Assembly: GCA_002401525.1 (NCBI GenBank) | Contig: NVTH01000089.1 | Location: 8,337-13,397 of the forward strand | Direction of reading: 5' to 3' | Length of the DNA: 5,061 bases | Source: Moraxellaceae bacterium | Lineage (GTDB): Bacteria > Pseudomonadota > Gammaproteobacteria > Pseudomonadales > UBA3067 | In this document: positions 1 to 5,061 of the stretch, in pieces | Position numbering within the stretch: position 1 is the first letter of the stretch | How the letters are laid out: every line of letters begins with the position of its first letter | Program-made: the position numbers and the translations under genes | The notes under the pieces: generated by a model | The model's input: the letters and a program-made list of their open reading frames with translations, nothing else | What the model was told of the DNA's origin: nothing | Databases searched by the model: none

Positions 1-163
1 GTGTGTTCAGATATGAATAGGGGGGGGCGTTTTTCAAAATGAATGATCAAACTGAAAGAAGGGCTGGGTATTTATTGGTCAGACCGTCCGCCGGGGCCGA
101 TGGTACTGTAAATTGTCAGCAAAGACTATTTTTTCATGGTGCGCTGTCGCTGAGTTTCGAGGG

Positions 164-169
164 TATAAT
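164..169 (+). promoter_or_regulatory. Candidate -10 promoter element for the membrane protein-mpl-ubiX operon
   Basis: The hexamer TATAAT matches the sigma-70 -10 consensus exactly and lies 92 nt upstream of the GTG start of the first plus-strand gene. No good -35 box is present at 16-18 nt spacing (the 17-nt position reads GCGCTG), and there is no TG extension immediately before it, so the promoter would depend on an activator or be weak. If it is used, transcription would begin near 176, giving a leader of about 85 nt. The call rests on one hexamer and its position. Confidence 0.35.
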
Positions 170-261
170 TAGGATTGGACTAAGCGGTTTAATCGCTGCC
201 AATCTTTAATCAGGATGCGGCCGTGTAGTGGGCTATTTTTAACCTCAGGAAATGTTTTTAC

Positions 262-783
262 GTGAAAGAGATTATTGTTTTATTTTGGGATATTTGCCGA
301 TTTAAGCGCGGGCCTGAGTCGGTTCCAGCTGAGCCGGTGCTCGCCGGGGTGGTGTTTCTTGGGTATTTATTGACCACGTTGGTGGCCATAGGAGTCTCCC
401 CGGGTCTAGAGCTTTCCTTTTTCGCTGCCTTTTTTGTGGTGGTTGCGACGGCTTCGGTTACCTTGGGTTTGGTATGGGTTTTATTGTTCTTTAAAGGCGT
501 GACTAATCGGTATATACCCACCGTCATCGCGTTGGTGGGGGCCGATGTGGTATTGACGGTGTTGGGTTTGCCGTTGATTGTTGCCTTGGAATACTTGTCG
601 TTTGATGGGGTCGCCGATTTGCTTGGGGGGTTACTGATCCTATTGATGGGTTGGAGTATTGTAGTGGGCGGTTTTATTTTTCATCGAGCGTTGAGTATGA
701 GTTTGATGCAGGGTTCGTTTATATCGATTTGCATTATGGTTTCGAGCAATTATTTGGCTTCGTTTCTGATGGCTTCAGGGTAA
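262..783 (+). CDS. Conserved-looking five-span inner membrane protein of unknown function
   Basis: This 173-residue protein is very hydrophobic. Five membrane segments are apparent at about residues 25-44, 51-77, 85-109, 117-141 and 150-172, with no cleavable signal peptide. A short amphipathic N-terminus precedes the first span and carries the string RGPESVP (16-22). Five spans at this length recall small Yip1-like membrane proteins, but I cannot establish that relationship by eye. The start is GTG at 262, because an in-frame TAG lies at 226-228 and no ATG falls between; AGGA at 247-250 is a plausible, slightly distant ribosome site (11 nt). The stop is 9 nt before mpl, so the two are probably co-transcribed and perhaps translationally coupled. 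No catalytic motif is visible. That it is a real gene is likely from the operon packing and clean membrane topology; its function is unknown. Confidence 0.8.
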   Translation: MKEIIVLFWDICRFKRGPESVPAEPVLAGVVFLGYLLTTLVAIGVSPGLELSFFAAFFVVVATASVTLGLVWVLLFFKGVTNRYIPTVIALVGADVVLTVLGLPLIVALEYLSFDGVADLLGGLLILLMGWSIVVGGFIFHRALSMSLMQGSFISICIMVSSNYLASFLMASG

Positions 784-792
784 CAATTAATT

Positions 793-2229
793 ATGCATCT
801 ATTTGTGATGGGCATTTGCGGCACTTTTATGGGCTCTTTGGCAATTTTAGCGAAGGAGCTGGGGCATAAAGTTACTGGTTGTGATGCCAATGTCTACCCC
901 CCGATGAGTACTTTGTTGGAATCCAAGGGGATCGAGATATTGCCGGGGTTTGAACCGTCAATGCTGGAGTGCGGCGCGGATCAGTTCATTGTCGGCAACG
1001 CGATGTCTAGGGGTAACCCCTTGGTAGAGGCATTGCTAAATCAAAATTTACCCTATACCTCTGGTCCTCAATGGTTGTCGGAGAATGTGTTGCAAGGCCG
1101 CTGGGTTTTGGCGGTGGCGGGAACCCACGGCAAAACCACTACCGCGACTATGCTGGCCTGGATTCTTCAAGAGGCGGGCATGGCGCCGGGGTTTTTAATC
1201 GGTGGGGTGCCTAATAATTTTGATGTCTCAGCTCGGCTGGGTGGGTCGGACTTTTTTGTGATCGAGGCCGATGAGTACGACAGTGCTTTTTTCGATAAAC
1301 GCTCTAAGTTTGTTCACTATCGTCCAAGAACGGTGGTGCTCAATAACCTTGAATTCGATCATGCGGATATTTTTACAGACCTTGCGGCGATCCAGACTCA
1401 ATTTCACCATTTAGTGAGAATTGTGCCCAGTGATGGCTTGATCATTTACCCTAAAGAAGATCAAGCGCTGAAGGATACTTTGCTGCGAGGCTGCTGGTCG
1501 GAGAGGCAAGCCATTGGCCTTGGGGCGAATGCGGAGATTGATGCTAACGGCGAGCAGCCAGTTTTCGAACAGGACCAAGCATGGCGTGCTGAATTACGTT
1601 CTGCAGATGGCGGGGTATTTGATGTGCATTGTGAAGGAAAACCTTCGGTGACGGTGGATTGGTCATTGCTAGGGCGACATAACGTCAACAATGGCTTGGC
1701 CGCAATCGTTGCCGCTCATCACGTGGGCGTGTCTGTGGAGATTGCGGCGGCGGCATTAAGTCGGTTCGAAGGCGTTAAGCGTCGTTTAGAAGTGATCGGC
1801 AAAGTGGCAGAGGTGACGGTTTATGATGACTTTGCCCATCATCCCACGGCTATCGCCACTACCTTGCAAGGCTTAAGAGCGCATGTGGGGACGCAGCGCA
1901 TTGTTGCTGTGATTGAACCGCGTTCTAACACCATGCGTATGGGGCAACATCGCCACCAGCTGCTGCAAAGTTGCCAGCAAGCGGATAAGGTGGTGTGGCT
2001 GCAGCCGGCGCAAATGGATTGGAATTTGTCGGACCTGATTAATGCTGAGAATGGTGACACCGGCATCAGCGTCGAGGGGATGGCGGTGTTTGAGACGACG
2101 GTCGAGATAATTGAATATTTAGAAGCTGAGTTGCTCGCTGGGGATCATGTGGTGATTATGAGTAATGGTGGTTTTGATGGGCTGCATGGGCGTTTGCTAA
2201 CCGCCCTTGATCAACGAAGTGGGGGCTAA
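793..2229 (+). CDS. mpl: UDP-N-acetylmuramate:L-alanyl-gamma-D-glutamyl-meso-diaminopimelate ligase (murein recycling)
   Basis: Mpl is a cytoplasmic ATP-dependent ligase that joins the tripeptide L-Ala-gamma-D-Glu-meso-Dap, salvaged from old peptidoglycan, to UDP-MurNAc. All three Mur-ligase domains are present in 478 residues, close to the usual length of about 450-460. The N-terminal Rossmann domain opens with GICGTFMG (7-14) and TGCDA (28-32). The ATPase domain has the P-loop GTHGKTT (110-116), EADEYDSAFFDKRSKF (158-173) and NNLEFDHADIF (184-194). GRHNVNN (294-300) leads into the C-terminal domain, with FEGVKRRLE (325-333), DDFAHHPTA (345-353), EPRSNTMRMG (375-384) and SNGGFDGLHGRL (457-468). 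The NLEFDHADI and EPRSNTM strings separate Mpl from MurC. The ATG at 793 is chosen because the first beta strand begins there; AGGG at 777-780 is a weak ribosome site, consistent with coupling to the gene 9 nt upstream. ubiX starts 2 nt after the stop. Confidence 0.96.
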   Translation: MHLFVMGICGTFMGSLAILAKELGHKVTGCDANVYPPMSTLLESKGIEILPGFEPSMLECGADQFIVGNAMSRGNPLVEALLNQNLPYTSGPQWLSENVLQGRWVLAVAGTHGKTTTATMLAWILQEAGMAPGFLIGGVPNNFDVSARLGGSDFFVIEADEYDSAFFDKRSKFVHYRPRTVVLNNLEFDHADIFTDLAAIQTQFHHLVRIVPSDGLIIYPKEDQALKDTLLRGCWSERQAIGLGANAEIDANGEQPVFEQDQAWRAELRSADGGVFDVHCEGKPSVTVDWSLLGRHNVNNGLAAIVAAHHVGVSVEIAAAALSRFEGVKRRLEVIGKVAEVTVYDDFAHHPTAIATTLQGLRAHVGTQRIVAVIEPRSNTMRMGQHRHQLLQSCQQADKVVWLQPAQMDWNLSDLINAENGDTGISVEGMAVFETTVEIIEYLEAELLAGDHVVIMSNGGFDGLHGRLLTALDQRSGG

Positions 2230-2230
2230 G

Positions 2231-2827
2231 ATGGAAGCAATTACGGTGGCGATTACCGGGGCGTCCGGTGCGCAATACGGTCTGCGATTAATCGAGTGTT
2301 TAGTGGCGGCGGATAAGCAGGTCAGTGTGCTTATTTCTAAAGCCGCCCAAGTGGTGATTGCCACGGAAACGGACATTAAGATGCCGACGCGAAGTCATTG
2401 GGTGGATTTCTTCAGCCAAAAATTTAACGCTAAAGAAGGTCAAATTAGAGTCTACGGGGTGGAGGAGTGGTTGGCGCCGGTGGCGTCAGGTTCGGGAAGC
2501 TCGGGAGGCATGGTGATTTGCCCGTGCAGTACCGGCACCTTATCGGCGGTGGCCACAGGCGCATCGAATAATTTAATCGAGCGAGCTGCGGACGTGGTGT
2601 TAAAGGAGCGCAAGCTGCTTGTTTTGGTGCCCAGAGAAACCCCTTATTCTGAAATTCACTTACAGAATATGTTAACGCTGACGCGCATGGGCGCGGTGAT
2701 TTTGCCTGCCAGTCCAGGTTTTTATAATAAACCGACGAGCATTGATGATTTAGTGGATTTTATTGTGGCAAGGATATTGGGCCATCTTGGGATTCCCCAA
2801 GACATGGTGCCTAAATGGGGAGAATAG
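2231..2827 (+). CDS. ubiX: Flavin prenyltransferase UbiX (makes prenylated FMN for UbiD)
   Basis: UbiX joins a dimethylallyl group to FMN to form prenyl-FMN, the cofactor UbiD needs to decarboxylate the 4-hydroxy-3-polyprenylbenzoate intermediate of ubiquinone synthesis. The 198-residue flavoprotein has the FMN-binding GASGAQYG (10-17), SGSGSSG (86-92), CPCSTGTLSAVATG (97-110), NLIERAADV (114-122), LVPRETP (132-138) and PGFY (162-165). From memory of the Pseudomonas enzyme, the active-site residues appear as S12, E46, R118, K125, R135, E136, Y165, R181 and W196, so the enzyme should be active. The ATG at 2231 is preferred: it sits 1 nt after the mpl stop (TAAgATG), with a G-rich stretch at 2220-2225 as the ribosome site, and gives the usual family N-terminus. 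An in-frame TTG at 2207 would add eight residues and overlap mpl. Adjacency to mpl is known in Pseudomonas. The gene ends the plus-strand operon. Confidence 0.95.
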   Translation: MEAITVAITGASGAQYGLRLIECLVAADKQVSVLISKAAQVVIATETDIKMPTRSHWVDFFSQKFNAKEGQIRVYGVEEWLAPVASGSGSSGGMVICPCSTGTLSAVATGASNNLIERAADVVLKERKLLVLVPRETPYSEIHLQNMLTLTRMGAVILPASPGFYNKPTSIDDLVDFIVARILGHLGIPQDMVPKWGE

Positions 2828-2837
2828 TTGGATTACA

Positions 2838-2870
2838 GATAGACTTTTAAGTAGATGTTAAAAGTCTATC
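2838..2870. terminator. Perfect 13-bp hairpin between convergent ubiX and nirD; possible terminator
   Basis: GATAGACTTTTAA (2838-2850) and TTAAAAGTCTATC (2858-2870) are exact reverse complements around a 7-nt loop, starting 11 nt after the ubiX stop. The position after ubiX and facing nirD fits a bidirectional terminator or a transcript 3'-end protector. No U-tract follows it on either strand, and the stem is A/T-rich, so it is not a classic intrinsic terminator. The inverted repeat itself is certain; the termination role is inferred from position. Confidence 0.5.
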
Positions 2871-2883
2871 CATTGATGTGAGT

Positions 2884-2912
2884 CATTTAGCCAGTAATGT
2901 ATTGGCTAAGTG
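2884..2912. terminator. Second hairpin between ubiX and nirD, just beyond the nirD stop
   Basis: The core TTAGCCA (2887-2893) pairs with TGGCTAA (2903-2909). Outer pairs (2884-2886 with 2910-2912) and inner pairs (2894-2896 with 2900-2902) extend it to 13 pairs with a 3-nt loop if two G-U wobbles are allowed. These wobbles form in plus-strand RNA but become A-C mismatches in minus-strand RNA, so the full structure favours the ubiX transcript. It begins 2 nt past the nirD stop. No U-tract follows on either strand, and the role as a terminator or 3'-end stabiliser is inferred. Confidence 0.4.
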
Positions 2913-2914
2913 GA

Positions 2915-3250
2915 TTACTTACCCACAAATACTTTGCCGTCTTCTACCTTAACGGCAAAGGTATTAATTTTTACTGTTTCGTCTTCAATGCATTGGCCTG
3001 AGCTTAGCGCGAAATGTTGTTTGTAGAGCGGTCCAGCCACGACTACTTCGCCCTTGATGTCCCCTACAATGCCACGAGACAATATATTTGCCTGGCTGAA
3101 CGGGTCTAGGTTTTGTACCGCGTAAACCGTATCCCCATCGGAAATTCTAAACACGGCCACTTGCTTGCTGCCTACTAACGCGCAGACGCCGCTGTTGTGT
3201 GGTATTTGGTCTAACGGGCAGATTTCTTCCCACTGTTGTGCTGCGGACAT
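2915..3250 (-). CDS. nirD: Nitrite reductase (NADH) small subunit NirD, Rieske-like fold
   Basis: NirD is the small subunit of the cytoplasmic NADH-dependent siroheme nitrite reductase, working with NirB to reduce nitrite to ammonium. The 111-residue protein is close to the usual length of about 108 and shows the family pattern: WEEICPLDQIP (7-17), GVCALVGSKQVAVFR (21-35), NLDPFSQANILSRG (47-60), and GPLYKQHFALSSGQCIED (73-90). These segments occupy the places where true Rieske proteins have C-X-H and C-X2-H; here they read NLDPF and GPLYKQH, so no [2Fe-2S] cluster is expected. This is normal for the NirD family. The ATG at 3250 is supported by a good ribosome site, AGGA on the minus strand (3258-3261), 7 nt away. 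It lies 93 nt downstream of nirB and is presumably in the same transcript. Confidence 0.95.
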   Translation of the reverse strand: MSAAQQWEEICPLDQIPHNSGVCALVGSKQVAVFRISDGDTVYAVQNLDPFSQANILSRGIVGDIKGEVVVAGPLYKQHFALSSGQCIEDETVKINTFAVKVEDGKVFVGK

Positions 3251-3284
3251 TAATAAATCCTCGTATTCCTTTCAATTTTTAACT

Positions 3285-3313
3285 GGGCAGAAGCAAATGG
3301 ATTGCTTCTGCCC
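3285..3313 (-). promoter_or_regulatory. Perfect 12-bp hairpin in the nirB-nirD intergenic region
   Basis: GGGCAGAAGCAA (3285-3296) and TTGCTTCTGCCC (3302-3313) are exact reverse complements around a 5-nt loop. In the nir transcript the stem begins 30 nt after the nirB stop and ends 23 nt before the nirD ribosome site. On the minus strand it is followed by AGTTAAAAATTG, with no U-tract, so it does not look like an intrinsic terminator. A likely role is an intercistronic stem that protects the nirB 3' end or sets the relative amounts of NirB and NirD. The structure is directly visible; the role is inferred. Confidence 0.55.
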
Positions 3314-3343
3314 TTGTATTGGGGGGTTGTGAAACGCTAGTGA

Positions 3344-5050
3344 TTAGCTAACGGGTTCCAACTTTTCTTGTTCAGTAGCGGGGCGAATTTGCTGCCGCTC
3401 TTTGATGAACACCACATTGGTATCTTCCGTTTCACTGTTAACGAAGTGGCTGAATCGTTTCACCGACTCGGGGTCTTCAATGGTTCGCTTCCACTCACAT
3501 TCGTAAGTATTGACGACATTTTCCATTTCTTGTTCGAGTTGCTCCGCAATGCCGAGTGAATCGTTCATCACTACTTCTTTCAAGTAATCGAGGCCGCCTT
3601 CTAAGTTGTCCATCCACACGGAGGTTCTTTGTAGACGATCAGCGGTGCGAATGTAGAACATTAAGAAACGATCGATGTAGCGAATCAGGGTGTCGTCATC
3701 GAGATCCGAGGCTAATAAATCTGCGTGTCGAGGTTTCATGCCGCCATTGCCGCAAATGTAGAGGTTCCAGCCGTTTTCGGTGGCAATGACCCCCACGTCT
3801 TTGCTTTGTGCCTCGGCGCACTCGCGGGTACAGCCTGAAACGGCGAGTTTAATCTTATGAGGTGAACGTAATCCACGGTAACGTTTTTCGATATTAATGG
3901 CCATGGCGACACTGTCGTTCATGCCGTAGCGACACCACGTGCTGCCGACGCAGGATTTAACCGTGCGCATGGATTTGCCGTAAGCGTGACCACTCTCAAA
4001 GCCTGCATCGATTAATTCCTTCCAAATTAACGGCAGTTGATTGACTCGCGCGCCGAATAAATCGATGCGTTGGCCGCCGGTTATTTTGGTATAGAGGTCG
4101 TATTTCTTAGCGATTTGACCGATTGCGATCAGGCCATCAGGCTTGATTTCTCCGCCTGGTACGCGAGGCACAACGGAATAGGTGCCGTCTTTTTGCATGT
4201 TGGCCAAGTAGTAATCGTTGGTGTCTTGCAAGCTAAGGTGGTTGTTCTTAAGGATGTAGTCGTTCCAGCAAGAAGCCAAGATAGAGGCCACTAGCGGTTT
4301 ACAAATATCACAGCCTTTGCCTTTGCCGTGTTTGGCGAGTAATTCGTCAAAAGATTTGATTTCCTCGACTCGCACCATGTGGAATAGCTCTTGGCGAGTG
4401 TAGGCGTAATGTTCACACACGTCGGTGTTGACTTCGATGCCTTTGCTTTCAAGTTCGGCGTTAAGCACTTGGCCCACTAGCGCGGCGCAACCGCCACACC
4501 CGGTGCCCGCAGTGGTGCAGGTTTTAAGTTCGCCCAATTCGGTGACGCCGTTATCAATGGCGGCGATTAGGGCGCCTTTGGTGACGTTATTGCAGGAACA
4601 AATTTGCGCTGTATCCGGTAAGGCGCCAGCGCCAAGCCCTACAGGCGCGCTGCCGTCGTAGCTCGGAAGGATCAGACGGTCTGGATTTTCAGGTAAATCC
4701 ATGTCGTTGAGCATGAGTTGTAAAAGAGAGCCGTATTCTTCTGCGTCGCCGATTAATACTGCACCGAGTAATTTTTTGCCGTCTTGGTCGACGACGAGTT
4801 TTTTGTAAACGCCGCTTAACTCATCGGTAAAAGAGAAGGTTTTGCAATTTTCGGTACGCGCATGGGCGTCGCCGATGCTGGCGACGTCTACCCCCATGAG
4901 TTTTAACTTGGTGCTCATGTCTGCGCCAGCGAATTCACTCTCACTCTCACCAGTGGTAGAAAGGTGGTCAGCCGCCACTTGAGCCATTTGATAGCCGGGT
5001 GCCACCAAACCAAAGATTTTGCCGTCCCAAAGAGCGCATTCGCCGATGGC
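3344..5050 (-). CDS. nirB: Nitrite reductase (NADH) large subunit NirB, C-terminal two thirds; N-terminus missing
   Basis: NirB passes electrons from NADH through FAD and iron-sulfur clusters to siroheme, reducing nitrite to ammonium in the cytoplasm. Homologous sequence runs 568 codons here against about 850 for the family, so the FAD/NAD-binding N-terminus (roughly 280-290 residues) is absent. Residues below count from the leucine codon at 5008. The frame opens 14 codons earlier with AIGECALWDGKIFG, the end of the FAD domain. Then come the NADH-rubredoxin-like domain (27-101), a BFD-type [2Fe-2S] site (CSC 137-139, CGGC 171-174), a second BFD-like segment (C198, C233, C236), the ferredoxin-like half (about 274-340), and the siroheme/[4Fe-4S] ligands C353-X5-C359 and C393-X3-C397. 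All cluster ligands are intact. An in-frame TAA at 5051-5053 precedes the frame; no proper start codon exists inside the window, and TTG 5008 lies within conserved sequence. The promoter lies outside the window. Confidence 0.93.
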   Translation of the reverse strand, partial: AIGECALWDGKIFGLVAPGYQMAQVAADHLSTTGESESEFAGADMSTKLKLMGVDVASIGDAHARTENCKTFSFTDELSGVYKKLVVDQDGKKLLGAVLIGDAEEYGSLLQLMLNDMDLPENPDRLILPSYDGSAPVGLGAGALPDTAQICSCNNVTKGALIAAIDNGVTELGELKTCTTAGTGCGGCAALVGQVLNAELESKGIEVNTDVCEHYAYTRQELFHMVRVEEIKSFDELLAKHGKGKGCDICKPLVASILASCWNDYILKNNHLSLQDTNDYYLANMQKDGTYSVVPRVPGGEIKPDGLIAIGQIAKKYDLYTKITGGQRIDLFGARVNQLPLIWKELIDAGFESGHAYGKSMRTVKSCVGSTWCRYGMNDSVAMAINIEKRYRGLRSPHKIKLAVSGCTRECAEAQSKDVGVIATENGWNLYICGNGGMKPRHADLLASDLDDDTLIRYIDRFLMFYIRTADRLQRTSVWMDNLEGGLDYLKEVVMNDSLGIAEQLEQEMENVVNTYECEWKRTIEDPESVKRFSHFVNSETEDTNVVFIKERQQIRPATEQEKLEPVS

Positions 5051-5053
5051 TTA
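5051..5053 (-). other. nirB: In-frame TAA interrupting the nirB frame
   Basis: Read on the minus strand, the codons from 5059 are AGC GTT TAA GCC ATC GGC GAA TGC, giving S V stop A I G E C. NirB proteins have a tyrosine before AIGEC, so TAA stands where TAT or TAC is expected, one base different. The residue before it, valine, also fits the family pattern. The stop lies nine bases from the window end, so a base error near a contig end is as likely as a true nonsense mutation. Confidence 0.85.
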
Positions 5054-5061
5054 AACGCTGG

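Noticed and set aside
20..34. G-run followed by TTTTT as an intrinsic terminator of an upstream gene
   Set aside because: No complementary C-rich arm lies within the window upstream, so no stem can form.
1..50. Minus-strand open frame running off the window start from a TTG at 50, suggesting a divergent gene
   Set aside because: There is no ribosome site, only 16 codons, and no recognisable protein sequence.
258..527. Minus-strand 89-codon frame opposite the membrane protein
   Set aside because: It lies wholly within the plus-strand gene, its protein is low-complexity Thr/Lys-rich, and it has no recognisable family; it is a shadow frame.
1228..2066. Three minus-strand frames of 60-76 codons inside mpl
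   Set aside because: They lie opposite clearly conserved Mur-ligase sequence and show no family features.
2207..2230. TTG at 2207 as the ubiX start, adding MINEVGAK
   Set aside because: It would overlap mpl by 23 nt. The ATG at 2231 has G-rich sequence upstream, sits 1 nt after the mpl stop and gives the normal UbiX N-terminus.
2915..3250. NirD as a true Rieske [2Fe-2S] ferredoxin
   Set aside because: Both cluster-ligand motifs are replaced by non-ligand residues, as is usual in NirD.
3368..4661. Four plus-strand frames inside nirB
   Set aside because: They lie antisense to intact NirB domains and their Cys/Arg-rich or Pro/Ser-rich compositions are typical of shadow translation.
5006..5008. 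TTG at 5008 as a true start of a short NirB
   Set aside because: The 14 codons before it still match NirB, so the apparent start only reflects the in-frame TAA, and there is no visible ribosome site.

Overview
The window holds ordinary chromosomal genes of what looks like a gammaproteobacterium. The evidence is a gene pair for the murein-recycling ligase Mpl and the flavin prenyltransferase UbiX, an arrangement known from Pseudomonas and relatives, together with an NADH-dependent NirBD nitrite reductase. Base composition looks moderate and similar across all genes. I see no transposase, integrase, CRISPR array, tRNA or rRNA, and no sign of a defence or other accessory system.

Layout. Bases 1-261 are a non-coding or leader region with one good -10 hexamer (TATAAT, 164-169). 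Next come three plus-strand genes packed as a likely operon: a five-span membrane protein of unknown function (262-783, GTG start), mpl (793-2229, 9 nt gap) and ubiX (2231-2827, 1 nt gap). A short convergent intergenic region (2828-2914) carries two hairpins in tandem, at 2838-2870 and 2884-2912. On the minus strand follow nirD (2915-3250) and the C-terminal two thirds of nirB (3344-5050), separated by 93 nt that contain a perfect 12-bp hairpin (3285-3313).

How the genes work. Mpl attaches the tripeptide recovered from old peptidoglycan to UDP-MurNAc, returning it to wall synthesis. UbiX makes prenylated FMN, the cofactor of the UbiD decarboxylase in ubiquinone synthesis. NirB and NirD form the cytoplasmic siroheme nitrite reductase, which converts nitrite to ammonium with NADH. 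The plus-strand and minus-strand groups share no obvious pathway.

The points worth checking are structural. The nirB frame is interrupted by a TAA (5051-5053) exactly where the family has a conserved tyrosine, nine bases from the window end; this is either a nonsense mutation or an error at a sequence end. There is also a strong hairpin without a U-tract between nirB and nirD, and a tandem pair of hairpins between ubiX and nirD. I found no convincing undescribed system.
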